Below are positions 1 to 8,554 of a DNA stretch of 28,691 nt, in pieces. The DNA is from an archaeon (GTDB lineage: Archaea > Thermoproteota > Nitrososphaeria > Nitrososphaerales > CADDZS01). Position 1 is the first letter of the stretch. Each line of letters opens with the position of its first letter. The notes below the pieces were generated by a model. That model had not been told where the DNA came from, ran no database searches, and saw nothing but the letters and a program-made list of their open reading frames with translations. Where the stretch lies: NCBI GenBank assembly GCA_021792315.1, contig JAJYUX010000005.1, positions 1 to 28,691 on the forward strand. Direction: 5' to 3'. Position numbers and translations under genes: made by a program.

Positions 1-22
1 GTAGTTATGTTTGGACCACGAT

Positions 23-487
23 CTAACGTAGTCGAGACTGTTTGGCTCTTTCTTCTCTATTTGAAAGAATTGTAATTCTGTTGCGCTCGATTTCCCATTC
101 GAGAAGGAAGCTGGAAATTGAATGGATAGGAACAATAGGAACGCCATTTTCCAATATTTGTAGTGACTCGTCATGCAATGTTACGATAATCGGAATTATC
201 TCATTGTGATTTCTCTCTGCCAGCAGTCGCTTTGCCCTAATTATCTGACGCGAGCTAATTCGCAACATAGCTCCGTGTCCAGCAGTCCTCTTCCAGTGTT
301 TGCAATCAACCGCAAAACAAAGTCCATTCCTGGTCGCGACAAGATCGATCTCCGTTGGTGGTTTGCGCAATCTCACGTTCCTGGTTGTTTGAAAGCCAAA
401 AGAGGAAAATGCAGACTCCACGAATATCTCAAAATTCCTCCAATCTAATTGGGTGCCTATGACTTCTATATCGCATGGTTCTCTCAT
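23..487 (-). CDS. Small PD-(D/E)xK nuclease-like protein (Mrr/restriction endonuclease-like fold)
   Basis: The 154-aa product begins at an ATG and carries the hallmark of the PD-(D/E)xK nuclease fold: an acidic residue in a hydrophobic strand (EIDLVA, D49) followed 12 residues later by a second strand ending in VDCKHW (D61, K63). An N-terminal helix (about 16-31) precedes it, as in Mrr-type and archaeal Holliday-junction-like nucleases. After the core are a basic helix (about 78-92) and a hydrophobic strand (IIPIIVTL). The protein is only one domain long and has no fused specificity or ATPase domain. No methyltransferase lies next to it, so a classic restriction system is not supported; repair or defence against foreign DNA are both possible. 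The fold is fairly clear, the function is not. Confidence 0.65.
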   Translation of the reverse strand: MREPCDIEVIGTQLDWRNFEIFVESAFSSFGFQTTRNVRLRKPPTEIDLVATRNGLCFAVDCKHWKRTAGHGAMLRISSRQIIRAKRLLAERNHNEIIPIIVTLHDESLQILENGVPIVPIHSISSFLLEWEIERNRITILSNREERAKQSRLR

Positions 488-859
488 ATGTGCTAGTCTT
501 CCGTTGGTTAGAGGGCTTCTATTGTGGCCTTCTTGATTCGAGTTGGAACTCTTGTAAAGAAAATCACTTAGCTGTCGGTAAGAGAATACTCTCTGAGTTT
601 CATTGTTGTTTGATCCTGAATTTCAAAAGTACTGAATACTGTCGCGAATTAAGGTTTTTACCCAAATGAACGACATGAAATTACGCTCGGTATTTGATGA
701 CGAGTCATCTGGTCACAAGCCATACTTGTTGAAGGATCAGAGATCTGCGCAGTGTTACAATATTGAAAATAGTCTAACGATTTGGATATTCTGACACAAA
801 AGTTAAAGGTGGCACATGACTAATAATGGTAAGATCGTTCAAAGGGCACGGATAGAGTA
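488..859. other. Gene-free stretch between nuclease and peptide transporter genes
   Basis: I see no convincing coding frame here. It should contain the promoters of the two divergent genes. AT-rich candidates for the + strand lie at about 796-807 (AAAAGTTAAAGG) and 819-828 (CTAATAATGG); the latter is about 35 bp before the TTG start of dppB. A perfect 6+6 inverted repeat is annotated separately. Confidence 0.5.
696..709. repeat. Short perfect inverted repeat, possible operator
   Basis: GATGAC and GTCATC are separated by two bases (GA). The dyad lies about 150 bp upstream of the peptide transporter genes in the divergent intergenic region. It could be a dimeric repressor site or chance; no second copy was noticed in the window. 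Confidence 0.3.
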
Positions 860-1884
860 TTGGGATACAGCAGATTCGTGATCTTAAAAACAATATCCTA
901 CGCGACAGCGCTGGTTGCCACAGTATCTATTCTCTACATAGGCATCTATCCGAGTTTGCAACACGTTATTACATCCCAGGCGGCCTACGAAACTCAGTTG
1001 TTCACTCAATCGCTGGCTAAGAACGCTCACGGCGCACTAACACAGGCACAGATTCAGGCCCAGGCCGCTGCCTTCAAGGCATCTTTTCTGGCTCAGTTTG
1101 GTTTTAATCAGCCTCTTCCGGTGAAGTTTGTATATCAAGTATATCACTTGTTCACGTTTCAATTCGGAAACTCCTACTTCCTGTTAGCCCCTGACGGATC
1201 AAACCTTGTTTCGAAGATAATTATAGCGTACTTGCCGAACACAATTCTTCTTTTTACAACAGGCACTCTGCTGGTCGTTGCCGTAGGGAGTATCATTGGA
1301 CTTCTGGCTGCAAAATCAGCAGGAGGGATCCTTGACAGAGCTATCCCCTTCATCGGAGTGTTCCACTCTAGTCTACCAACTTGGTGGGTAGGATTCTTGT
1401 TCATAGCTTTTTTCGCCTATTCATTGAATCTTTTCCCCTCCGGAGGCATCATATCCGTACCTCCTCCTACAAGTCTGCTGGGCAGATTTGGAGACTTCAT
1501 TTATCATTTGACTCTGCCGCTTTTGGCGTTCTTCGTAGTCAATGTCGGCGGGTTCGGTTACGTCATAAGAAGTCTGGTGGTCACCACCATGGGCGAGGAT
1601 TTTGTTCTCACTGCCAAAGCCAGGGGTATTTCGAACCAAAGAGTCCTCTTCTCACACGTACTCAGGACAGTATCTCCTAGCATCGCAACCCAGTCAATAC
1701 TGGCTGTGGCTGGATCATTCGGTGGTGGCCAGGGCTTGGACTTCTCACTTACAACGCGATTCTTTCGAACGACCTTCCCATTATAATCGCTTCGACTTTC
1801 GTACTAACATTGATCCTCCTACTCGGTCTCTACATAGGGGAATTGATGTACGGTATTCTCGATCCTAGAATTAAGGCAGGATAG
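860..1884 (+). pseudogene. dppB: Oligopeptide ABC transporter permease DppB-type, disrupted by deletion/frameshift
   Basis: This is the first inner-membrane permease of a dipeptide/oligopeptide importer. The frame starting at TTG 860 gives an N-terminal membrane helix, an extracytoplasmic segment of about 80 residues, further helices and the permease EAA-type loop (TAKARGIS near residue 252). It reads correctly to AGSFGG at about 1726, then leaves the family and stops at 1786. From 1726 the frame shifted by two reads WPGLGLLTYNAIL and continues through a last hydrophobic helix to a TAG at 1882-1884. DppB proteins normally have roughly nine residues between the GG and the WPGLG motif, and these are missing. 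A deletion of 3n+1 bases (probably about 28) within a GGTGGTGG tract explains both the loss and the shift. dppC follows six bases later. TTG is the only start I can place, and no strong SD is visible. It may be a real null allele or an assembly error. Confidence 0.8.
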
Positions 1885-1890
1885 AAACGA

Positions 1891-3264
1891 ATGAGCAGCC
1901 AGAGCAATTTCCGTTCCTACTTGAGGGAATTCTCAAAGTCCAAGTCCGGAATGGCCGGATTGATCATGCTAATGGTCTTGTTGATAATTTCGCTCTATGT
2001 TTTGGCGGCTTATCCTTCGAGCATTGGAAATACGTGGAACAATCCAAAAACATGGCAGGCCTATCCCCCCAATAGCCCTCCATCATGGCTGGGTATCTTC
2101 AGTTCTAGTTACCCACCTACGATAGTCTTTGAGGACCAGCAGTGGAGTACGTTCACTCAGTCCGGGTCGTTCTATAACTATAGCAATGAATACAGCTTCT
2201 CTTGGTCCTCTCCGAAAGCAGCAAGCAACCTGATATTCACGCCCGATTTCAATGGAAGTATCGTCGGAGCATTCATTACATGGACCAAACCTGATGGAAA
2301 TTCAATTCAGATTTCAATCGGCAACCCTAACTCAGAGCTCCAATATTCTGCAGCTTCACCGTCTGTAATGCCTTGGATACGACAGTTCTTGTCTTCTCAG
2401 ACAGGGGCAACTCTGTCTACTGTGACTCTACCAGAAGAAATGGCAGCCCTCTTTGCTCAGGATGGGCCGAACATTTTGAATGGACCAGTATTGACCGGAA
2501 CCTATCATGTGCGAGTTAATTTCCTCAGCCAGTCTCCAGTGACTATTTCACCGAGTACGTACCTTTCAGTCAATGGGAAGTCGTATGGGGCCATGGGAAC
2601 TGATCTCTACGGAAGACCAATCCAACTGGGTATTCTTTTGGGACTACCTTGGGCACTCGAATTAGGCGCCCTCACCTCAATCATTGCTGTATTGTTCGGA
2701 GTAATATTCGGAGGAATTTCTGGTTTCGTTGGTGGTACTAAAGATGGAGTAATGCAGTGGGGAACTCTTGTTTTTCTTGCCCTCCCGGCCCTTCCTTTTC
2801 TTATTGCTTTATCCTACAGCGTTACCTTGTCCCTTGTTCTTGAAGCCTTGTTAATAGCAGCGCTTTCTTGGCCGTTTTACGCTATAATCGCAAGATCCGT
2901 CGCCCTCTCGGTGAGATCCCAAACTTATGTTGAAGCTGACAAAGCTATGGGGATATCTTCTATTCGAACGTTTTTCACTCACTTCATGCCGAGACTTACA
3001 CCTGTTTCCATCGCCTACACAGCTCTCGGAATACCTGCGGGAATACTCTTAGCACAGACTCTTGCATTCATCGGCATCCAACCACCGAATATAGTAACAT
3101 GGGGTGGATTGCTGGATGACGCTTTCGTCCAACAAGCCGCGGAATTCGGATGGTGGTGGTGGGTGCTCTTTCCTGGTTTGATGATCGTCGTTGCGGCAAT
3201 CCCCTTCGTCCTAGTTGGCTTTGCGCTCGACAAGATTGTGGCTCCAAAGGTTAGCGCGAAATAG
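1891..3264 (+). CDS. dppC: Oligopeptide ABC transporter permease, DppC-type
   Basis: This is the second membrane subunit of the peptide importer, 457 aa from an ATG. A first membrane helix (about 22-40) is followed by a very long extracytoplasmic segment (about 41-235), much longer than in bacterial DppC and of the kind seen in archaeal homologues. The conserved re-entry motif GTDLYGR (236-242) opens the permease core of five further helices. The cytoplasmic EAA-type loop (EADKAMG, 348-354) would dock onto the ATPases. It begins six bases after the end of the broken dppB and is followed directly by dppD, so all four genes look like one transcription unit. The long loop probably contacts the binding protein or shields the pore; that is inference. 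Confidence 0.9.
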   Translation: MSSQSNFRSYLREFSKSKSGMAGLIMLMVLLIISLYVLAAYPSSIGNTWNNPKTWQAYPPNSPPSWLGIFSSSYPPTIVFEDQQWSTFTQSGSFYNYSNEYSFSWSSPKAASNLIFTPDFNGSIVGAFITWTKPDGNSIQISIGNPNSELQYSAASPSVMPWIRQFLSSQTGATLSTVTLPEEMAALFAQDGPNILNGPVLTGTYHVRVNFLSQSPVTISPSTYLSVNGKSYGAMGTDLYGRPIQLGILLGLPWALELGALTSIIAVLFGVIFGGISGFVGGTKDGVMQWGTLVFLALPALPFLIALSYSVTLSLVLEALLIAALSWPFYAIIARSVALSVRSQTYVEADKAMGISSIRTFFTHFMPRLTPVSIAYTALGIPAGILLAQTLAFIGIQPPNIVTWGGLLDDAFVQQAAEFGWWWWVLFPGLMIVVAAIPFVLVGFALDKIVAPKVSAK

Positions 3265-3287
3265 GAAATACTTGGAGGAAGAAAGAC

Positions 3288-4220
3288 ATTCTACTCGAAG
3301 CGAAAAGATTCAGCGTCTTCTATTCATCACCAAGGGGCCAAATCAAGGCAGTCGATGACGTTGATATCGATCTGGATAGCAAGGAAATCGTTGGTCTTGC
3401 CGGAGAAAGTGGTTCTGGCAAGAGCACATTTGCTATAGGAATGCTGCGGCTGATGGCCCCGCCCGGAAGAATAGTCGGAGGAGAGATTCTTTATCACGGC
3501 ACTGACATCCTCAAGGTGCCAGAGGAGGAGTTCAGAGAGAAATACAGGTGGGAAAAAATGGCTATGGTCTTTCAGGGCTCAATGAATGGTTTCACTCCTG
3601 TTTTCACTGTGGGATCCCAGATCAAAGAGGTCTTCAACATACACGCGCGTGAGGGAACCGACGAAGCTGTACGCAAGCTGCTCGGAATGGTCGATCTTGA
3701 CGAGTCAATTGCACGTAGATATCCTCACGAGCTCTCAGGAGGCCAGAAACAGAGGGCATTCATAGCAATGGCTCTCGCGCTGGAACCTGAGATACTCGTT
3801 GCAGACGAGCCGACGACAGCGCTCGATGTCATTACTCAAGCTAACATACTCAATTTGCTTAAGTCACTAAGGAAGGATCTCGGAATCTCCATCCTCTTGA
3901 TTACGCATGACCTCGCCCTGATCTCCGAAGCCGTTGATAGGCTGTATATCATGTATGCAGGCAAGGTTGTTGATGAAGCAGATTCCAAGGAATTCTTTCC
4001 AAAGCCCAAGCACCCATACAGCCAGGGCCTAGTGGATTCAACGCCTACCCTGAGGAGCACGGAGATAAAGGGCATACCGGGATTTATGCCGGATCTAGCT
4101 AGTCTGCCACCAGGGTGCCCTTTTTCGCCACGGTGTCAGTTTGTCATGCCTGTTTGCAAGAAAGAGTATCCCAAGCTACGACAAGTTGGAGGAGAAAATG
4201 TTGCCTGTTGGCTCTACTGA
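3288..4220 (+). CDS. dppD: Oligopeptide ABC transporter ATPase, DppD-type (non-standard start)
   Basis: This is an ABC ATPase of a peptide importer. Read from 3288, Walker A is GESGSGKST (about 39-47), the Q-loop is FQGS (near 96), the signature is LSGGQKQR (149-156) and Walker B is EILVADEP (168-175). The C-terminus has the cysteine-containing oligopeptide-transporter extension (GCPFSPRC ... CWLY). The first ATG in frame (3441) lies after Walker A and cannot be the start. The frame is open back to 3255 but has no ATG, GTG or TTG before Walker A. A strong SD-like GGAGG at 3274-3278 points to ATT at 3288, so I place the start there, giving about 310 aa. A rare ATT start or a sequence error are both possible. 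The gene overlaps dppF by 23 bases. Confidence 0.85.
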   Translation: MLLEAKRFSVFYSSPRGQIKAVDDVDIDLDSKEIVGLAGESGSGKSTFAIGMLRLMAPPGRIVGGEILYHGTDILKVPEEEFREKYRWEKMAMVFQGSMNGFTPVFTVGSQIKEVFNIHAREGTDEAVRKLLGMVDLDESIARRYPHELSGGQKQRAFIAMALALEPEILVADEPTTALDVITQANILNLLKSLRKDLGISILLITHDLALISEAVDRLYIMYAGKVVDEADSKEFFPKPKHPYSQGLVDSTPTLRSTEIKGIPGFMPDLASLPPGCPFSPRCQFVMPVCKKEYPKLRQVGGENVACWLY

Positions 4221-5193
4221 CTATTTGGTTCTAAAGATAGGAGATCTTCGAGTCTTCTTCTCCAAGAAGAGATTCTTGGAAAAGGAGACTGTAGTTAGAG
4301 CAGTTGACGGTATCTCTCTGGATATCGAAAGAGGCGAGGTCGTCGCGTTGGTTGGAGAGAGTGGGTCAGGAAAGACAACATTGGGAAGGGCAGCTATCGG
4401 CCTCAATAAACCCACTTCTGGAACCGTGACCCTATTTGAAAACGGAGCTGCCAGAGACGTAGGTAAAGCCAGAGGAAGTGCATGGAAAACTTTGAGGAAG
4501 AGATTGCAGATCATCTTCCAAGATCCTTTTTCCTCGATCGACCCCAATATGCGCGTATACGACACATTGAGGATTCCACTGCAGTCGCAAGGTGTCAGGA
4601 ATCAAAACGAAATTTCTCAGAAGATCAAGGATGTTTTCAAAAGGGTCGGCTTGCCTGAGCAGCTACTTTCAAACTACGTGTTCCAGCTTTCAGGCGGCCA
4701 GAGACAGAGGCTCGGAATCGCAAGGGTACTTCTATTTGATCCAGCAGTCATAGTTGCCGATGAACCAGTTTCGATGCTTGACGCCTCTCTGAAGGGTGAC
4801 ATTCTGAACATAATCAAGAAGGAATCACAGGAGCGAGGAACAGCATTTCTATTCATCACTCATGAGATGTCAGTCGCTAGAATAGCAGCAGCCAGAATAG
4901 TAGTTATGTATCTTGGCAATATAGTTGAAATGAGTTCTTCTCAAGAAATAGTCGGAAATCCCCTACACCCATACACAAAAGCTCTACTGCAAGCATCTCC
5001 TGACATCAAACCAGAATTAAGGGACGTCTTGAAAGAGGTTAACGTGAAGGGAGAGCTTGCAATTTCCACCGAACATCCCCTAGGGTGCAAGTTTCATCCG
5101 CGATGTCCGTATGTTATGGACAGATGTAGAACACAGGTTCCGGAATTGAAGGAAATTCAGCTTACTCACCGCGTTGCTTGTTGGCTCTATTAG
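4198..5193 (+). CDS. dppF: Oligopeptide ABC transporter ATPase, DppF-type
   Basis: This is the second ATPase of the importer, 331 aa. I chose ATG 4198 over the in-frame TTG at 4141 because GGAGG (4188-4192) sits five bases upstream and the protein then begins just before the normal DppF N-terminus. Walker A is GESGSGKTT (53-61), the signature is LSGGQRQR and Walker B is VIVADEP. The C-terminal extension holds GCKFHPRCPYVMDRC and ends CWLY, as in oligopeptide transporter ATPases. DppD and DppF form a heterodimer that drives uptake through DppB/DppC. The last 32 bases overlap the convergent small membrane protein ORF. Confidence 0.93.
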   Translation: MLPVGSTDYLVLKIGDLRVFFSKKRFLEKETVVRAVDGISLDIERGEVVALVGESGSGKTTLGRAAIGLNKPTSGTVTLFENGAARDVGKARGSAWKTLRKRLQIIFQDPFSSIDPNMRVYDTLRIPLQSQGVRNQNEISQKIKDVFKRVGLPEQLLSNYVFQLSGGQRQRLGIARVLLFDPAVIVADEPVSMLDASLKGDILNIIKKESQERGTAFLFITHEMSVARIAAARIVVMYLGNIVEMSSSQEIVGNPLHPYTKALLQASPDIKPELRDVLKEVNVKGELAISTEHPLGCKFHPRCPYVMDRCRTQVPELKEIQLTHRVACWLY

Positions 5194-5419
5194 AAAGTCG
5201 TTCACTCAAAAATTCAATCATACCCCTAACAGCTAGCATAGCTCCAGCCACAGAGAGACCAAGTGATAATATGAGCACTATCAGCGTTTGATATTTCTGG
5301 CCGATCAGATCGGCGGATAGACCACCTAGCAAGACTATTATTCCAACAAGTAAAACTTTTGCAGAGTTAGGCACAATAAGAGCCCAGCGATCCAGCGTAT
5401 ATTTATCTTCCAGTTTCAT
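5162..5419 (-). CDS. Small two-helix membrane protein, unknown function
   Basis: This 85-aa ORF from ATG 5419 has two clear membrane helices (about 20-40 and 47-70) joined by a short loop, a charged N-terminus (KLEDKY) and a basic C-terminus (RLSNRANKQR). An upstream in-frame ATG at 5473 would place the start inside the terminator hairpin of the binding-protein gene, so 5419 is preferred. It is not recognisable as a known family. It overlaps the 3' end of dppF by 32 bases on the opposite strand. The composition looks like a real small membrane protein, but the case rests on hydrophobicity alone. Confidence 0.5.
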   Translation of the reverse strand: MKLEDKYTLDRWALIVPNSAKVLLVGIIVLLGGLSADLIGQKYQTLIVLILSLGLSVAGAMLAVRGMIEFLSERLSNRANKQRGE

Positions 5420-5430
5420 CCCTAAAAGCC

Positions 5431-5471
5431 AAACAAAAAAGAAGTGTTTTGGGAACGGTGCTAACGTTCCC
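5431..5471 (-). terminator. Hairpin plus T-tract terminator after the peptide-binding protein gene
   Basis: A perfect 7-bp stem (GGGAACG 5451-5457 with CGTTCCC 5465-5471) and 7-base loop are followed, on the minus strand, by a T-rich run (complement of 5431-5440). It lies 16 bases after the stop of the binding-protein gene. The T-tract alone would suffice in archaea; the hairpin strengthens the case. Confidence 0.65.
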
Positions 5472-5486
5472 ATTCATGTTTCGCTG

Positions 5487-8183
5487 CTAAGTTGGAGCAG
5501 CGGGAGACTTACCTCGTCTCATCATGTAGAGACCGAGTCCTACTATGATGATGACAACCACAACAACGCCCGCTATTAACGCGTAGTTCGATGAAGGCGA
5601 TGTCGTAGATGAGGATGTGTTGCTCGAACTTGAAGTTGTGCTAGAGCCACCTGTTGCTGACGTGACTGTTATCGACTGTACTACCGGGTTGACCAGCTTG
5701 GATGTGGATGACTGCGAGTATATGTTCACAAGATATGTTCCTGGAGCCAATGTACTAGGAATCTGTACCGTGACTGTACCGCTGGAACTAGTAGTCAGGT
5801 TTTGACTTGACTTCACTTGTCCGTTGGCCACTAGTTGCACAATGACATTTGCCCCAGATGCTGGTGTGGACGTCGATGATTTAGCTCCGTTTGGAGTTTG
5901 TAGCACTGTGACAGTGAACGTACTACCCGGAGTAATCACTGCCGGAGGTGTCGAAGTCGCAGTTAGAACAACTGACTGTGCGAATAGGTTCGGATTGGCT
6001 ATTCCACCCGCATTGAAGCCAGTGTTAGGCTTCATTACCAAGAATGCTGGTGAGGTTGAAGCAGAGTACTGCGAGATATAGAACGGACCATCACTAATCA
6101 CTGCAACGCCATTGGTGTTTATGAAGTTGATTGCAGCTTGGTAGCCTGTCGAAGCTGTGGAACTGGTTACCCAATTCTGTCCTGTAAGTGATTGAAGTTG
6201 AGTTATTGCTGGTGGGATAGTTGAACCTGCAGCTGACAGTGCGGCTTTCACGTTTGCAACATCAGTGGGATTCAGCAGGCTCAGCCATGGAAGCTTGTCT
6301 GCCGTAGCAGTAGCAGTTGACCATGCTGCCTGTTTGTTTATGACAACCTGGCTCATTGCGTAGTACATTTGCCATGGAGTCATTCCCAAGCCGTTCGTGT
6401 AGCCTGCGTACCCTGTAGGTGACAGGACATCGGTTATAGCACCTATCGCCGCAATGTTCGCGTCAGGGAAGAATGTGTTTGTTGTATAGATCTCTACAGC
6501 TGTGGAATTGATTACTGAAATTCCTGCAACTTGCGAAATTTCAGTGCTGTAAATTCCCTTCTCAGCACCACCCGAGTCATAAACAGGGTTACCTTTTGAT
6601 ATCACACTGGCCGCCATCACGTACTGATACAGCAGGTCGGCAAGAGTCACTGGCTGCCCATCGCCCCAAGTGGTGTGTGACAAGAGATTACCCACATCCA
6701 CCACAACATCATCCTGAGCCGTTGTGCCCGAAGCCACATGTACCCACTGGTTTGATGCTCCATCAAACATGATTGCACTGGTTGGGACTGAGATATTCCC
6801 AGCGAATGAATTACCTTTGATGACGTAACTCATTCCAGTCGAATACGGATATCCTGTTGAGGGTCCATATCCGTATAATGGAAGCGCTCCAGCCTGCTGC
6901 ATGTTATCGGAGTACGAGTCGTCATCTCCTCCGATCGGGTTAACCGCGCCATTAGTGATGTGTCTAACACCCATCTTCAAGGCACCGGCTGTTCCCGAAG
7001 ATCCTGAGGCCGACACCTGCATTGTCATTATATTTTGGTAGTTTGAGAACGGGTCTTGCAGGAAGTTCGGAGTGACACCTGTGACGGCGCTACTAGCTGC
7101 ATATGGAGCCAGCGAAGTTCCCAGCATGATGTAGACTGAACTTAGTACACCATAGTATGAGAGGTTGGATAACAAGGAGGCTCTTTGTGCTATTGTGCTG
7201 AAGTTTGAGTTAAGAAGTGGGATTGCAGCTTTGTCTGCTTGGTTCAAGTACTGAACAGTGAGTGCTTGTTCTGTCGTGTTGTCCCAGTTTCCTATCCAGT
7301 TAGGACCATAGCTGTCCGAGGCTGGAAGATCCTCATAATAGCAAGAGTAGAAGTTGATTGCATTGCTATCATAGTAGCCCCAGATCTGTCCATTTGATGC
7401 CGGATAAATGTCGAAAGTTCCGTTTACCGGGTCGCTACCGAATACAACCGTATAGGCATCAGATAGGGTTCCAGGTGTTAGCTTCGTCTGGAAGCCGACA
7501 TTCTGAAGTTGAGTATTCAAGTACTGCATGAACGCCAATCTGATTGGATCGTCGGTCCTCTCAAACAGCTGGAGAACTATCGGCTTTCCATTGTATGAGT
7601 ATTGGTGATTGGTGTAGGTAACTCCTTTCTGAGCTATCAGTGTGTTGAATATGGTCTGGTTTGCAAATTGGAAGTTGTACGTTACGTTAGAGAAGCCAGC
7701 CATCGCACCAGCAACCGTAACACTATCCGGCTCAGCACAAACAGCTGAGATGCACGGAACGAAATTGCCTCCCTCTATCGTCTGACCAAAATAGCTCCTG
7801 TCAATTAAGTAGTTTAGGGCAAACCTGACTTGTTGGAAGTAGAACGGATTGTACGCTCCGGAAGCCGAGGTGTTTTGAGGATTCACATAAAGTCCATAAG
7901 TTGAAGCGGGCGCCGTATATTGGTTGAATGACGATCCTACCGACTGTGCAGCTGAAGGTGTCAGAGCAAAATCATAGAGATCGATTTTATTCGCTTGAAG
8001 GTCAGCGACACCAGAGGCGTCACTTCCACCATAGTCCACATATGTTATTGATGACAGATTTGGTTTTGATGGTTGAGCCACCGCCACCGATCTGAGTGGC
8101 GAAATCACTATCAATGAACTGACTGCTAAAACGAGTGCAACGAATATTACTAATGGAGCTTTAGAAGAATTATTGAGCTTCAT
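5487..8183 (-). CDS. Membrane-anchored peptide-binding protein (solute-binding protein family 5)
   Basis: This is the extracytoplasmic substrate receptor of a peptide ABC importer, 898 aa from ATG. An N-terminal signal segment (hydrophobic about 9-30, followed by AVAQPS) leads to two large family-5 type regions; VRFALNYLIDRSYFG in the N-terminal third is typical. Near the C-terminus is a beta-rich Ig-like segment (about 740-840), then a Ser/Thr-rich stalk (about 844-865), a membrane helix (about 866-887) and a short basic tail (RRGK). This signal - domain - glycosylatable stalk - anchor layout is the usual archaeal design, replacing a lipoprotein anchor. The gene faces the dppBCDF genes tail to tail and has its own promoter and terminator. 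Peptide specificity is inferred from the neighbouring permease and ATPase genes. Confidence 0.88.
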   Translation of the reverse strand: MKLNNSSKAPLVIFVALVLAVSSLIVISPLRSVAVAQPSKPNLSSITYVDYGGSDASGVADLQANKIDLYDFALTPSAAQSVGSSFNQYTAPASTYGLYVNPQNTSASGAYNPFYFQQVRFALNYLIDRSYFGQTIEGGNFVPCISAVCAEPDSVTVAGAMAGFSNVTYNFQFANQTIFNTLIAQKGVTYTNHQYSYNGKPIVLQLFERTDDPIRLAFMQYLNTQLQNVGFQTKLTPGTLSDAYTVVFGSDPVNGTFDIYPASNGQIWGYYDSNAINFYSCYYEDLPASDSYGPNWIGNWDNTTEQALTVQYLNQADKAAIPLLNSNFSTIAQRASLLSNLSYYGVLSSVYIMLGTSLAPYAASSAVTGVTPNFLQDPFSNYQNIMTMQVSASGSSGTAGALKMGVRHITNGAVNPIGGDDDSYSDNMQQAGALPLYGYGPSTGYPYSTGMSYVIKGNSFAGNISVPTSAIMFDGASNQWVHVASGTTAQDDVVVDVGNLLSHTTWGDGQPVTLADLLYQYVMAASVISKGNPVYDSGGAEKGIYSTEISQVAGISVINSTAVEIYTTNTFFPDANIAAIGAITDVLSPTGYAGYTNGLGMTPWQMYYAMSQVVINKQAAWSTATATADKLPWLSLLNPTDVANVKAALSAAGSTIPPAITQLQSLTGQNWVTSSTASTGYQAAINFINTNGVAVISDGPFYISQYSASTSPAFLVMKPNTGFNAGGIANPNLFAQSVVLTATSTPPAVITPGSTFTVTVLQTPNGAKSSTSTPASGANVIVQLVANGQVKSSQNLTTSSSGTVTVQIPSTLAPGTYLVNIYSQSSTSKLVNPVVQSITVTSATGGSSTTSSSSNTSSSTTSPSSNYALIAGVVVVVIIIVGLGLYMMRRGKSPAAPT

Positions 8184-8554
8184 TATTTTCTTGTAAAGGG
8201 CTCGTTACCTCGCATTTAAGGCTTTTATTTATTGGCCTTGAAAGTAAAGAATCTTACTGATTCATTAGTGATACCTGCGAAAAATTCAAGATTGCCTCAA
8301 ATCATTTTAATTTCCTTCACAACAAACTCTAAGTGAAGAACCGATTTGTAGAAATCTCCAATCAGAGTCTTGTTTCTTCCTTGAATAATGACTTTCAGAG
8401 ATGCCTTCGAGATCGTCCTAAAACTTAGTGCGTCGTATGTTTGCGAGAATTATTGGCCAAACTGACCAGTTCCAAAATGGCAAGTCTTTATCTTACACTC
8501 ATTCATCATTGCTTTCCTTACTAATTGGAAGAAATATTAGCTCTATTGCTCACA
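8184..8554. other. Intergenic stretch upstream of the binding-protein gene
   Basis: No coding frame longer than about 25 codons stands out. The part next to the binding-protein gene holds a TATA-like element (complement of 8222-8230, AAATAAAAG) about 40 bases before the ATG, giving a short leader. The rest shows nothing I can assign. Confidence 0.5.
8222..8230 (-). promoter_or_regulatory. TATA-like box for the peptide-binding protein gene
   Basis: AAATAAAAG on the minus strand, centred about 43 bases before the ATG at 8183. With a start site about 26 bases downstream this leaves a leader of about 17 bases. Confidence 0.4.

Noticed and set aside
690..800. C/D-box small RNA (TGATGA near 695, CTGA near 791)
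   Set aside because: Box spacing is too long and no internal C'/D' pair exists.
860..1884. Programmed ribosomal frameshift in dppB
   Set aside because: About nine conserved residues are missing as well as the frame, so shifting would not rebuild a normal permease, and no clear slippery heptamer was seen.
3441..3443. DppD start at ATG 3441
   Set aside because: It would remove Walker A, which is present in the frame just upstream.
4141..4200. DppF start at TTG 4141
   Set aside because: The reading would overlap the conserved C-terminus of DppD; ATG 4198 has an ideal GGAGG five bases upstream.
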